Shown: piece by piece, positions 10,011 to 22,034 of the stretch | How positions within the stretch are numbered: the first letter of the stretch is position 1 | Layout: each line of letters starts with the position of its first letter | From: Pseudomicrostroma phylloplanum | Lineage: Eukaryota > Basidiomycota > Exobasidiomycetes > Microstromatales | Length of the DNA: 64,000 nucleotides | Reading direction: 5' to 3' | NCBI GenBank assembly: GCA_039545275.1 | Contig: BCHS01000002.1 | Location: 1,178,001 to 1,242,000 of the forward strand | Notes under the pieces: generated by a model | The model's input: the letters and a program-made list of their open reading frames with translations, nothing else | What the model was told of the DNA's origin: nothing | Database searches by the model: none | Program-made: the position numbers and the translations under genes

Positions 10011-11146
10011 CTACCGTCTCGTCCTGTCCGATTCCGACCTGCGATCCCTCTCCCGTACCTCTCGCTGGTGTCTCTCCCCCTCTCTGTCACCATCCCTCCG
10101 CTCATCGCCTCTGCGACGAGAAGAACCTTCACTGTCCCTCTGGTCCCTCTCTCGCTCTCTCGTTCTCCCCTCGCCCTCGCGATGCTTCCTCTTCATCGTC
10201 GGCGTCGAGGTAGAACTCGAAGTCCCACTAGCACTATCAGTAGAGGCATGGCCCTTGAGTCGCTCTACTCTCCCACTTCCGCTATTGCTATTACTGTTGC
10301 CAACACCATTGCTCCCACTAGCAACGGCAGGGGTGAAATCGATGTTGCTCCGTTTCCCGGAAGTCTGCTTGGCGTGCTGGTTCTCTGTGAAGGTCTTTTG
10401 CAGGCTGGCTAGTCGACGAGGATCTGCTTGTGTGTGTGTAGAGCTGGAGAGGGAGGGGTTGTTCCAGCTCAGAGGGAGGTCGAAGTCGGAGGAAGCGCCC
10501 TTACCACCCTCCTTCTCATCCCGCTCTCCAGTCTCTCCCCTTCGAAGACCTTGAACAAGCGCATACCCACTCGCCCTCTCATCCACCCCAACAAAGGCCA
10601 CCAATTTATCATATATGCTCGGATTCCTAAAAGACCTGTTGCTCAGCAAACTCGCATTGAAGTGTGTAGGTCGCTCCGCTGCTTTGAGCTCGTGGAATTG
10701 GGCTAGCCGGGCTTTTAGGGTAGGGGAGACGAGGTGCTCTTGTGATGAGCCTGGGTCGGGGGGGAGGGACCAGGAGGGGTCTGGAGGAGTACTTGTGCTG
10801 CTGCTGCTGTTCTGAGCGGGTTTGGCAGGGGGGTGGGAGAGGGAGAGGAGATGCTCGTCTTCGGGGGAGAGGGCCAGGTAGGGATTGGCGGTGGAGGGGT
10901 CTCGTGAGTCGGAGTCTTGTTCGAGGGCATCCTGATTTGTGCTCGTATCGATAGTGGTGGTGGCTATCGACCTTGAGCTTGTCGCTGGCGTTTGACTGTT
11001 GCCATCAGGGTGATCAGTGGTGCTGCTGCCTTCTCCTATATCATCCCGTGTGTGGTCCCTGGCCGAGCCTGTTGCGGAGATGGTGGTCGCCTTTGAGCTC
11101 GCGTCGACCTGCAAAACGTCATCTTTCGCGTACGACTACGTACCAT
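10011..11146 (-). CDS. HCNGP/SAP30BP-like protein
   Basis: The main exon, 11108-10011 on the minus strand, encodes about 365 residues. An HCNGP domain lies near residues 126-185 ([42 protein letters not shown]). HCNGP/SAP30BP proteins are nuclear; the human member acts in transcriptional repression and in splicing of short introns. The C-terminal 120 residues are Ser-rich, then Arg/Glu/Asp-rich. The large exon has no ATG before the domain. The best start I can build is ATG at 11146-11144, directly followed by a GTACGT donor. The 35-base intron 11143-11109 ends in TTGCAG and gives M-V-D-A. An alternative acceptor AAG 18 bases further in would also keep frame. The family is well supported; the exact 5' end is not. 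Confidence 0.75.
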
Positions 11147-11506
11147 TCATGCCTATGGGTCTTTCGATCCCGTCCTTGTTTCTTGTGGCCGCTCTTCTTG
11201 ACTGGTTAATGCTATGCTGTATGCTCTACATGCACCAGCTTGAGCGGTAGTCTAGGCTGGGAGCGCCATGGCCACCCACTTCCGTCGGGAGTGAGTCCTT
11301 CCCGCGCGGTGCGTGTGTCCGCCTGTGCGGGTGTCACACTCCAGACGGGAGGCTTCATGGATTCCACTTCTTCCGCGTCGGCGATCTTCGTACAAGTGTT
11401 CATACAAGCGACCGTTACGTTCCTCACTTCTTTAGCATAGTCTCGGCCAAGGCAGTAGGATCGTCATATCCCCCTTGCCCCCTCTACCCACCGTTCCCTA
11501 CGCGGT
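11147..11506. promoter_or_regulatory. Divergent promoter, HCNGP-like and FIP1 genes
   Basis: 360 bases between outward-facing start codons, expected to carry both promoters. No specific motif is assigned. Confidence 0.45.
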
Positions 11507-14500
11507 ATGGACGACGACGACGCCTTCCTCTATGGAGACGAGGGGTCCGCCGCGGCGCCCACGTCTGCCGTGCAGCAGCAGCCAACCCAGGAAGAGCAGG
11601 TAGCCGCCCCTCCTCAGGCATCTGGTCAAGCGACTGCGACAGAGGCCGTGGCAGGCGACGATGACGACGATGACGATGACAGTGAATCGGAGGAAGAGGA
11701 GGACAGCGATTCTGTAAGTAAGACGACGCACCGATGCAGATCCATATTGAAGCTACTGACGTCGGAAGTATTGCCCTGATCTGCCTATCTCTGCCCTTTC
11801 AGGACCTCGAGATTGTCATGGACACACCTGTAGAGGCTCAGCCTGCCCCGGCTTCTCGATATGGCGCTCCTCCTCCTCGGCCAGTACAAGTGCAACAGCC
11901 CGGCCCTCGCGTGAACCCTGTTTCTCGCGTGCTTAACCCGACAATGACTTCGGAATACACGCCCCTCTCGAGGTCTGCTGCTCTCGGCGGAGCGGGCGCT
12001 GCTGCATCGCCAACCAAGGCCGCTTTGCCGACTACTACTGCCCTGTCACAAGCACCACAAGCAGCCTTGTTCGGCGAAGAGAGCAAACACCCTGTCCCAC
12101 CGGTACCTACTCAGCCTCCCGTTCTGCCTGAAGGCCCACCTCCCCGCGCCCCCACTACGGCTCCTCGCATCGACCTATCACCAGCGCCAGATGCTCTGCA
12201 AGTACCAGGCACAACGGCCGAGGGAGAGCAGATGACCATCTACCACATCGACCCGTCTGGCCTGCCAGAGAAGCCATGGCGGCGGCCAGGCTCAGACATG
12301 ACCGACTGGTTCAACTACGGGTTCGACGAGGTCAGCTGGAGAGACTATGGCAGGAAGAAGCGAGGCGTCCTGGAGGAGAAGGACAACATTGAGAAGAGGG
12401 CAAATGAAGCAGGTAGGGCTAGCGAGGAGCGGCAGCTCCGTGAGCAAGACCAGCCATCGAACGAGCAAGACGTCATGGCCATGATGCAGATGATGAACAA
12501 CAATGGAGCAGGGCCCTTCAACCCTCAGATGATGGCCCAGATGCAGCCTCAGCAACAGATGCAGTTCATGAGTCAGATGATGGCCAATGGTGGAATGGGA
12601 TTGGAAGCGATGATGGCTCCTTTCATGCCAACTAACAATGGCTTCGGGCAGCAGATGAACGGCTTTGGGATGCCACAGAATGGTATGGGAGGCATGGGAG
12701 GTATGTTTGGTGGAGCAGCAGCTGGCGGCTATCCCGGTATGCAGCAGCAACATCTACTCCAACAACAACAGCAGGGGATGCGGGCTAGACCTCCTGTCTA
12801 TGCTAATCTTGCTCCGCCGCCAGGAGCTCCTTCTGGACCATCAGGCCTTCGGGCCGGTACGGCCAACGCTGGACGTCCGAGCGCAAGTGCTACGCCTATC
12901 CCGACTGGACCATCTGGTGCTGTGAGACCTCCTAGCGGTCCCTCCGCAGGTTCACCAGCCCACAACCCCTCAGGAGCCGCCGTCAAGGGAGACACAGTAG
13001 CCGGAGCTGGCGAAGGAGACAAGACAGATGACAATGAGACGGCTGAGCAGAAGGAGGGCGTCCCCAAGGTGAAAGTGGAGGAGAATGGCGAAGGAGAGGG
13101 CGACAAGACACCCACAGCAAAGTCCACTGCTGAAGGTGGAGAGCAATCCACGCCCAAGACTGCTGGTGGAGGAGCAGAAGGAGCCGCTGAAAGTACGCAA
13201 GTGGATAACAACGATGCGCTCGGCGCTCTTCCAAACCCAGCTGTAAGTAAAAGCTGTGTTCGCGTTATGCGAGCCGGACAGAATTGACCTCTTAAGTCTC
13301 TATTTGTCACTCTCAGGGTATGGCTCCCCAGGACATGGCCAACTTCCTGGGTATGGCTGGTGTCGACGTCAACGCGATGAGTAACCTCAATGGTTCTGCA
13401 AACATGGGACAGAGCGGTCCAGCACCTCCTTCAGGTCCAAGCGGTCGCGGTCGCGGCATCGGCATCGGCGCACCACCTGGAGCCCCCAATGCTCCTCGAG
13501 GTCCCTCGGGTGCTGCTGGTCGAGGCCGAGGCGCACCCGTCGGAGCCCCCACAGGTCCCTCTGGCAAAGCACCCCCCACAGGTCCCTCTGCCGACCGCTC
13601 CCTGCCTCCGAACGTCCCCACCGGCCCCCGAAACCCGGGCAAGAGATATAACGACCGTGACACTGGCCCAGGCGGGGGAGACGCCCTCGACTATGGCGGT
13701 GGCGGCGGCGGCGCTGGAGCACGAGCCAGGAGCGAATCCAGGGACGGCGCAGCTCGTGATCTGGACTCTACAAGAAGTCGAGAAAGCTCAGTGGCGACAA
13801 GTGCGGCGTACAATGGCGGCGGTGGCGGCGGGTCGAGCAAGCAAAGAGGCAGCAGTGGTAGACAGGACTCGCTACCTGCTCGAGGAGGAGGAGGAGACGA
13901 TGTCTCTATCCGCGGTGCCAGCTCCGCCTCGAGATCCATCAGAGGTTCAGCTTCCTCCCGACGAGCATCTCACCGAGACGAAGAGAACACGATTCCCGAA
14001 GAAGAGACTTCTGGAGAAAGGAGGAAACGCTCCTCCACCCGGCGAGAGAGGGACCGAGACTCTGTTGACGAGGCTGACGAGCTCGACTACTCTGGCGGCG
14101 GCGGCGGTGGTGCGAGGGCGTCCAAGAGTAGCGGTGCTGCTGGTTCTACGAGGGACAAGTCGGAGCGGGAACGAGAGGAGCGGCGCGAGGAGCGTCGGGA
14201 GCGTAGGAGGGACAAGGAGCATCGCTCCGACCCTGACCGTGATCGAGAGCGAGAGAGAGAGCGAGACGGCGGCCATCGCGACAGCCATCGTGACCGAGAT
14301 CGCGATCGATCCGGGGACAGTCGTCGTTCAGCCAGTCCCCTCCCCCGCGGCTCCTCCGTCTCGGCCTCCGCTTCTAACACCACTGCCACCGCCACTACTG
14401 CTGCAACCATGAAGCGAGAAAAGGAGCGCGAAGAACGCAGTGCTGCTCGTGCGCAGCGACGTGCCGGCAAGGGCGAGGAGGACTACGAGAACGACGCCGG

Positions 14501-14690
14501 CGGCGGCGGCGACGGCGGCGCTGCTACTACTGCTGCTGCTGCTGCTGCTACCGAGTCTGCCGGCGTGTCAAGACGGAAGAGGAACGCGAATGAGGTGGAT
14601 CACTCTGAGGAGGATGAGGCGAGGAGTGCGACTGGTGGTGCAGGTGGAGGAGGAGGTGGGGGTGGGAGGAGTAGTCGACGTAAGAGGTGA
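11507..14690 (+). CDS. FIP1: Pre-mRNA polyadenylation factor Fip1
   Basis: Three exons, 11507-11713, 11803-13242 and 13317-14690, give 1,006 residues. Fip1 is the CPSF subunit that tethers poly(A) polymerase to the cleavage and polyadenylation machinery. The N-terminus is very acidic (MDDDDAFLYGDEG, then Asp and Glu runs), as in family members. The Fip1 motif is at about residues 212-245 (LPEKPWRRPGSDMTDWFNYGFD and SWRDYGRKK). A Met/Gln-rich and Pro/Gly-rich middle follows. The C-terminal third is dominated by RE/RD/RS dipeptides, like the Arg-rich end of human FIP1L1. Both introns are phase 0 with GTAAGT donors. The protein is about twice the human length because of low-complexity insertions. 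A second frame stays open for about 1 kb over exon 3, but that is a composition effect. Confidence 0.92.
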
Positions 14691-14926
14691 TTGGGAGGGC
14701 GGGTGTGCCACCTTCACATTTGCAAACATCGTGGCATAATGTCATTTGACACCTCCCCAGGCTGAACGACGCCCGCTGATTCTTTGTGACTCTGATTGGC
14801 GAGTGAAAGTGACGTTTGTCATAGATGAAGGAAAGACAAAGGCTTCGACCATCTAAGGAGTCGGAAAAGTAGACGACACGATGTGCCCATCTCCAACCTC
14901 ATCTCCTTCACTCCCTCTCGTCATGT

Positions 14927-16881
14927 TCACTCGCCAGTGCCACCTCCCTCCCTATCTCTGTATACCAGCCCATGCTGCACGAGCTGCATCCTAAACGAGA
15001 GCCTCTCGGCAACCTCGATCCTCCTGCTTCCCGCTTGGAGCGTCTTCTCGAACAAGGCCTGCCTCTCGTCGATTGTGTTGGCGACAATGACCTTGTCCAC
15101 CCAGTCCAGCTTCGCGTCAATCTCCCGTCGCTCGACCAGGCCGAGGACCTCCTCCTCTGTGCGGGTGGAGGACCAGCCAAAGGCGCTTCCTAGACGGGAG
15201 AAGGAGACGGAGGAAAAGGGTGAGAAGAATTGGGTGAGGCTGCGTTGGATGATTAGGCGGGTGAGGCGGGGGACGTGTGGGTGTAGGTAGACGTCCAGGA
15301 CATGTCGTGACTATAGTGAGCACAGGGAGGAGGAAACAAGAGTGAGAGAGGCAAGTCAGCTCTGCGGTCCACATCGATCTGTCCTCGTTCTGTCGAGGGC
15401 TCCTCACCTTCCACTTAGCCAATAGACCCAGTCCCTTCTTGTACTCGCAATTCCAAAAGGCATCCAGCAACTCTTTGGTGTGGGGCTCGTGCTCCATGAA
15501 TCCTCGCAGGTTAGGCCTATCGATGATCTGGCTCTTGAGAGCGGGTCGAGGGTATACCGCTAAACCACACAGGACTGCATAGAGGGCGACGTCTCCAGCC
15601 GACATGATCTAACAGTAACATCAGAGGCACCAGCAACACAGAGTCAGCCATGCGTGCCGTGAATGTTTCTCAAGTATCAGCTGCCTGTCCGACACACTCA
15701 CGTGATTGTAGCTGTCCGCCTGCTGAGGATCGGCATCCGCGAAGCTCCTCGCAGCTGTTTCGTATCTTCCCAAGCCGAGGGCAGCCAGTCCATCTGCAAT
15801 CTTGAGCTTGGCTTGGATTTGAGCGACCTCTTTCTTCAGTCTAGCCTGTACCGCGTCTCCGCCCGCTGCTGAAGCTACACCGCCTCGACTGGAGGTCTCA
15901 GTCGTGCTACCCCCGGCTCGAAAGAGAGCGCCAATGGCGTCCCCACCAGACGTGGAAGCGCCTTTGCTGGGTGGCATTACGGACGAGCCAGAGCCTGCAG
16001 CAGTGCGGCTGCTGCTGCCAACAGCGGCTGAGGGATTGTAGGACTCGAGTACGCCCTCAGCCTTGCTGACGAACGTGGATACATTCGAGTAATTGTGAAG
16101 CTCCAGTGAGATCTACAGAGCAGCCAGTGACCATAAGAGTATTCAGTAAGGGTTTGAGTTTGTCTGCTTCGCCCTGCTCTCCTGCACTCACCTCTATGAC
16201 GTTCAAGCACATCTCTACGACATGTTCGCTGGTGGAGCAGAAGTCCCTTGTGCGCTGGTAGCACTTGAGTGCCTCGGCGAGCGAGCCTGTCCGCCTATGA
16301 TGGTCAGCTAGATCTCTATTGGCCATCTAGCGAGAGACATCGGGTTGTTTTTCGTGTCAGCGCCAGCACTGCGAAGAATACCTGCTCTTGTCAGTATACA
16401 TGGCGCCACTCACTCGAATGCTCTCCTTGATGAGGTTGTTTTGGTAATTTCTGAGCTCCAGGTCCAGCTTTTCTCCTTCGACCTTGGAGCGTTTGGATGC
16501 CTCCTTGACCCAATCTTGATCTGCGGACACCGTCTGTTCATCGCTAAGCCGCTGACCATTGGCGCTGGTGTTGCGTAGCATCAAGGCTGAGTTGTAGGTT
16601 GCTGTATCGTTTGTGGTCTCCTGGATGAGTCGCATAGCCTCCTGTGCCGTAGCTGCTCTGAGATCGGGTGCAGTCTTGGCGATATGAATCAATCTGGGTA
16701 TTCTGGTACTTCCTTGGTAGTTTGCGATGTATGCTTCCCAGTCGAAGGGGTCTTCTGCGCCGAGGTGGACGGTGAGGTCATCGTGTGTGCGAGATCCGCT
16801 GGCCTCTGGGGCTGGTACGTCGTCGGCAGTGTGGAAGGAGGGCTGCTCTGTGCCATCAGAGGACTCCATTGAGTGGTCCAT
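14927..16881 (-). CDS. CSN1: COP9 signalosome subunit 1 (PCI protein)
   Basis: Five minus-strand exons, 16881-16414, 16326-16192, 16112-15702, 15608-15408 and 15310-14927, all joined in phase 0, give 532 residues. CSN1 (GPS1) is the PCI scaffold subunit of the COP9 signalosome, which removes NEDD8 from cullins. Recognisable blocks are ANYQGSTRIPRLIHIAK, NNLIKESIR joined to MANRDLADHHRRTGSLAEAL, HVVEMCLNVIE joined to ISLELHNYSNV, and IMSAGDVALYAVLCGLA. The PCI domain follows in the last exon (LDVYLHPHVPRLTRLI, LTQFFSPFSS, REIDAKLDWVDKVI). A Gly/Ser-rich insertion of about 60 residues sits in exon 3. The start at MDHSMESS has a GCAGCCATGG context. An upstream in-frame ATG would add a poly-His stretch and is less likely. 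Divergent from TAF5. Confidence 0.92.
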
Positions 16882-16910
16882 GGCTGCGGCTGAGGGGGGA
16901 GGGTAGGAGT

Positions 16911-16951
16911 GATGGTGGTGGTGGTGGTGGTTGTGATGATACTGATGATAC
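16911..16951. repeat. GGT/GAT microsatellite in CSN1 leader
   Basis: A run of GGT triplets followed by GAT-like triplets lies just upstream of the CSN1 start. On the minus strand it reads CAC, so it would encode poly-His if an upstream ATG were used. Likely part of the 5' leader and the divergent CSN1/TAF5 promoter (16882-17165). Confidence 0.7.
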
Positions 16952-17165
16952 CGAGTTGCGTTGCGTTGCAGCCAAAGGACGTCAGCCTGAACAATTGTCC
17001 GTGCACGGCGCGCCTGCATTGGCGGAAGTGAGGCTGCGCGGTGCGGCAGTGGATGCTTGGATGCACGCCAGACCATGCAACGCCTTCTTCCCGTACCCAC
17101 GATCCCATACACCTCGCGCTTCCTTTGGCCTGTACAACACCGCACATCCCCCTCACCAGTAGACG

Positions 17166-20100
17166 ATGGCCGCGGGAGAATCAGCCGCAGCCACTTCGGC
17201 TCCCAAGGGAACAGCAGCCGACGCCGGCGGCTCGAGCAACAAAGCCGCCTCGTCCAGGGACACTACTGCCGCCAAGAATGACACTCCCCTAGACACCCCT
17301 TCCCCCTCTGGCGCAGGATCATCGGCTTCGGGGTCCATTACCACGGCAGCAGTCATGGACTACCTCAAGGCGCGGGGATTTCAAAGGGCAGAGGCAGCCT
17401 TCAAAGCAGAGATGAAGGCACTTGCTTCGGGCAAGAGTCCAGAGGCAGCGCAAGCCGAGGGCATCCTCGCGGCTGGCCCGCAGTCCAACCGTACAATGAC
17501 ATTGGACGAGCTGGCTGCAAAGAGTGCGCCGAGGGATGATAGCACAATGGAGGAGCTCGCCGTGGAGGCGCTAAAAACAGACAGGACAGACAGGATACGC
17601 GGATTCGGCATGGTCCGCAATTGGTGCGAAGGCGGGTTGGACCTTTACCAGGTGAGTAGGCCAGAGCGTACATGGCCGCATTGTCGAATCACTGACACTG
17701 GCTTCCGCACATCATCCAGGCCGAACTGCGTCCGCTTCTCCTGCCGCTCTTTGTCCACTCGTACCTCGACCTCATCGAGATGGGCTCAGAAAGCGCGGCG
17801 TTCTCCCTCTTTGCTCTCCACTCCTCGGCCCTGCTGCCACAACAGCTCTCACTACTCTCCCACTTGCGATCAATTACCTTTGCAAGCCATCTGACGGGCG
17901 ATGAGCTCGCCCAGCGCTTCAGGTCAGAGAGGTATGTCATCAAGATGAGCCAAACCGTCTTTGGTCTCCTGCTGGGTTGGCTCACAGATGGGACTGGGCC
18001 AATGGCAGCTGCTGGCGCAGCGGAAGGTGTCGGGGGAGAAACAGCGGAGGCGCCTGCGATGAGAGGTAGGCTGGCCATGCTGAGGATCATCAATGAGCGC
18101 TGCAGGATTCAAGGTGAGTCGACGAATCAGCCGAAGAGTATGCCTTCGAAGGATGGCTCCCCACTAAGCTTACCAATCCATCCCAAACTCCCCCAGTCCT
18201 CCGAGCCAAACCATACGAGCTCACACCTACAGCACTTGAGGAGGGGACGGGTCTGACGGGAGCGGGCATCTCATCAGGCTCCGCCGGCAAAGCCTCACAA
18301 CAACACCCCTCCCTGCAGGCCAATGCAGTCTCAGAAGGCGGTGATGCCATTGCCGAGTTCAACGCAAAGAACGCCGGTCCCCAGCTGAAGCTCGGTCCCC
18401 AAATACCGCTGAACGACCGTCTGAAGGAGGAAGTCCAGCGAGAAGTAGACGATGAGCTGCGCAAGGAAGAAGAGCAACGAAAGGTCAAGGAAGAAGCGGA
18501 AGGCAAGAAGAAAGGGAGAGGTGAAGACGAGGGAGAAGGGGTCCAAGGCGCCACAGCCGACGAAGACGAGGAGATGGAGGGCGCCGAATCGAGCGACAGA
18601 AAACAACGCGAAGGATCGACAGATGGCGCCAGGCGCTCTCGATCAAGAAGGGCCTCCTCTGCCAAATCCAAGGAGGGCACACCTGCGGAGACGCCAGGCC
18701 CAAGTGCGCCTAAGCGGACGACATCCGTCGCGCCGGTAGCATCCACCACGGTTGCTGGACAGTCGATCGACTCGGACCTGCTGCAGCCGTCACTGTCAGA
18801 TCTGCCGCCTCAACCACCACTCTTCCGGACGGTGGACATTATGCGAGAGGTAGCCAAGGTGCGCGATGCTCGCAAGAGCCTTCGGATTGACCTGAGCCTT
18901 CTGAACCGAAGCAGCGGTGGTCTGGGAGCTAACGACGACAAGGGCGTGACAGACGCGATGCGGAGAGCAGCTCTCCCGAGTGTATGTGCATATACCTATC
19001 ATGATGTCGAGGACGGCCTTGCCTGCTCTACCTTCTCGGAGGACCTTTCACTCATGGCGGCCGGCTTCGAAGAGAGCTATGTACAAGTCTGGAGTCTCAA
19101 GGGTCAGCCACTGAGGAGTCTCAAGGGAGACGTCACGCTTGCTGGCGTTCGGGACGCGACTACTCTCAACGAGCAGCGGAGAGCAGAAGACGACCTGCCT
19201 ACCCGCAAGCTGATAGGACACTCGGCGCCCGTCTACTCTGTCTCCTTCGACCCATTGGGCGGCACAGCCTCACCTCCCCGTACGCTCCTCTCTGCCTCGG
19301 GAGACTCCACCGTCCGCCTCTGGTCCATGGACACGTTCTCTGCTCTGGTCGCCTACCGGGGACACCAGGGTCCTGTCTGGGACGTCGAGTACGGTCCTGG
19401 AGGAATCTACTTTGCTACCGCTGGAATGGACAAGACGGCGAGGCTGTGGAGCACGGAGCGGATCAACCCACTGAGGATGTATGCTGGACACTTGAGCGAT
19501 GTAGACGTGAGTACCGCACAGCATAGTACCGAGGAAAAGGAAGAGACCTTTTGATAGCGCGCTAATGCTCCCTCTACTTTCCTCTGCAGTGTCTCTCCTT
19601 CCACCCCAACTCCCTCTTCCTAGCAACTGGCTCATCAGACCGCACCTGTCGTCTCTGGGACGTGCAGCGCGGCGCCTGTGTGCGACTCTTCGTAGGCCAC
19701 TCCTCACCTATCAGCACCCTCAAAATCTCCCCCGACGGGCGGTACCTCGCCTCAGCCGGGTCTGGCTCTCCCTCGCACTTCACCGGTTCTGGTACCGCAG
19801 GCGCGGGTGCTGCCCTGGGAAGCGACCAAGAAGCGACTATCTCCATCTGGGATCTCGGCAGTGGTAAGCGCGTCAAGAAGATGTGGGGTCACACCGGTCG
19901 GGTGCACGCTCTGGACTTTTCAAACGACGGTGGACTCCTGGTTAGCTCGGCCCAGGACGGGACGGTGCGATGCTGGGATGTGAAGTCTGCGGGTGGGGCA
20001 CGCACACCTGCCTCTGCGACGCTCGGAGGTGCCGGCACCGCTGCTGGAAGTGGGACTGGTGTCACTGGTGGGATGATGGGCGAGTCCAGCGCACAGCAAC

Positions 20101-20222
20101 AGCAGGCCAATTCGTCTTCGTCGGACTGTGTCGCCACCTTTAAGACGAAGCGGACCCCGATGATCGATGTAAAGGTGACGAAGAGGAATCTGTGCCTTGT
20201 AGCTGGCGGGTTTAGCGCTTGA
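17166..20222 (+). CDS. TAF5: TFIID subunit TAF5 (LisH, NTD2, WD40)
   Basis: Four exons, 17166-17651, 17720-18113, 18197-19506 and 19590-20222, give 940 residues. TAF5 is a core scaffold of TFIID, and of SAGA in some fungi. A LisH-like helix pair is at about residues 57-90 (ITTAAVMDYLKARGFQRAE). The TAF5 N-terminal domain 2 spans about 150-290 (AELRPLLLPLFVHSYLDLIE, FGLLLGWL). A long charged low-complexity linker leads to a C-terminal WD40 propeller from about residue 600, with repeats such as GHSAPVYSVSFDP, SGDSTVRLW, GHQGPVWDVEYG, TGSSDRTCRLWD, ISIWDLGSG and GHTGRVHALDF. Introns are 68-84 bases. The final repeat is followed by a short tail. The exon 2/3 junction is phase 1 and was chosen because it joins CRIQ to VLRAKPYEL in frame. 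Confidence 0.93.
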
Positions 20223-20657
20223 GTCGTGGGACGACGTGACTGTGGGGCTCCCTCTCCCTCTCTCCCTCTCCACTCTCCAATGGTCTTGGTCCTTACAATG
20301 TACTTGTCTCTAGCTAATAGCATCCTTTACAGGTCATGTCCCTTTCCAGTCTAGCAGCCTACTTCTACCTCAGTGCTAAGACGTGCTTTCTCAATGCTGA
20401 CTGATTCTCGCAGAGGTAGTCGAATGAAGAGCCGAGGTTGGCGGTGGAGGGAAGAAAGGTACAAGTACATGGTTCATAAGGAAGAGAAAGAGAGTGGGAG
20501 GTTTGAAAAAGAGGAGAAAAGGGCTGGCGAGGCCGGGCTACATGACTGCCAGTGCCAGTGTCAGTGCCAGTGCAGCCCACAATAAGCCTGCGAGGCCAAA
20601 CAGAACGGTATCGTCTCAAAGCAACGAAAGCCTGCGATTCTCCTATGGCTCTCGACC
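20223..20657. other. Convergent 3' flanks, TAF5 and Mo25
   Basis: 435 bases between two converging genes. It includes a short TGCCAG/TGTCAG hexamer repeat at 20548-20574. No gene seen. Confidence 0.5.
20548..20574. repeat. TGCCAG-type hexamer repeat
   Basis: Four to five imperfect copies of TGCCAG in tandem, in the shared 3' region of TAF5 and the Mo25 gene. Confidence 0.75.
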
Positions 20658-22034
20658 TCACGCCACCTTCGTCGCGTCAGGCTGCTGCTGCAGCAGCGAG
20701 ATCAGGTAGCTCTTCTCATCTGTAAACTGCTCGTCGTCTTTATCGTTGTGGAAGTTGCTGAGGAACTGCACCAGACGATCGCGGTTGCGGCGCAGGATGT
20801 TCTCTATCACTGCGGGCTTCTTGGGGTTGGCGACGAACACCTTGTGGGCGGAGTGAAGCAGGGCAGAAGGGGCAATGGGGATGATCAGTGGATGCTGCTG
20901 ACATACTTGGGGGTGAGTAAGCAACTCACTTTGAAGACGTGGAACGCCTCGAACTGAATATTCTTGCTCTTGTCCCGCAGGAGGTTCATCATCAACTTGA
21001 GGTTCTCTTCAGACGAGATGTACCGCGTCATGACATTGAAGTTGGTCCTATCCAACAGTATCTCGCCCAGCAACTTCAATGATTGCCGCTTGGTGACGTA
21101 ATTCGGCGATTGGAGAAGACCGTCATACATTGTGAAGAAGCGGTCGTAGTTCTTCTCCAGGTACTCGGCCACCATTGCCTTGTGCTTCGTCAGCGTCTCC
21201 TTGAAGTTTGCAAAAGCATCGCAAGACACCCCGAAGGTCGTTTTCTCGATGTAGTCTGGGAATGTGTAGAAGCTGTGAGACAGCGTACAGGTAGAGGCAA
21301 GGCAGAAATGGGTCAGTCTCAATGGCCATGTCACTCGTGCTGCCCAGCGCCAACACTCACCGCTCCGCATACAGCAGGATCTTTGCCAGTGGTTCATGCC
21401 GCAACATCTCTCTGAGGATCATCCCTGTGTTCAAGGCCACATCCTGGTTCTCATATCCTTTCAGAGTGGAGAAGATGACATCCGGCTTGGTGGTGAGATA
21501 TTCCACTGTAGGCCATCTTGATCCGATCTGCCGTCTGAGCAGATTGTTGAAGATTTGAGCAACGTCTTTCTTTGCCTGCGAGGATTGCGAGGAGAGCATG
21601 TGTCAGCACGATGCAGAAGCAAGGAATCGGATCTCAAGCTGAATGCTAGCGTACCTCGAAGTCGAACCGCCAGATGTTGAGGACCAGGAGCTGTAGGACG
21701 TCCTGGTTATACACCTCCTGTGCCAATTGAGCCACCTGCTCAGCTTGCGGCTCATTCTCTCCGTCTCCATATAGGATCGCCTTCATCTGAGACAAGTTCT
21801 TCGATACATCTTCGCTATACTGTAAATCGTCAGCATTGGAGAGTCAGGGCTTTGGTCAGTCCACCTGCCTCGTGCTCAGTGTCAAGCTGATTCCCATCAT
21901 CCCCCCACGAGGAAGCTCACCTTCCGTTGTGCCTCCTGGCTAACACCGCTCGGCTCCAATCTCCGGATAGCATCTCTGATATTCTTGACCAACTCAGCAG
22001 GCGTCCGACTCTTGGACTTGAAGATGAAATTCAT
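20658..22034 (-). CDS. HYM1: Mo25/CAB39 scaffold, Hym1-like
   Basis: Five minus-strand exons, 22034-21921, 21819-21655, 21575-21361, 21272-20930 and 20840-20658, give 339 residues, the normal length of the family. Mo25/Hym1 is a helical-repeat scaffold. It activates GCK/STE20-type kinases in the MOR/RAM network, which controls polarity and cell separation through NDR kinase. Family blocks are [93 protein letters not shown], and EAFHVFK joined to VFVANPKKP. The start at 22034 was chosen because MNF-F-KSK-RTP is the usual beginning. The frame stays open upstream, and an ATG at 22247 would add 71 Ser-rich residues. The last acceptor is ACAAG. Confidence 0.92.

Noticed and set aside
13390..14412. 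Second long open frame (340 codons) overlapping FIP1 exon 3
   Set aside because: It lies in another frame of a G/C-rich, RE/RD-encoding exon. Low-complexity codon runs keep several frames open. The FIP1 frame continues the conserved protein across the intron.
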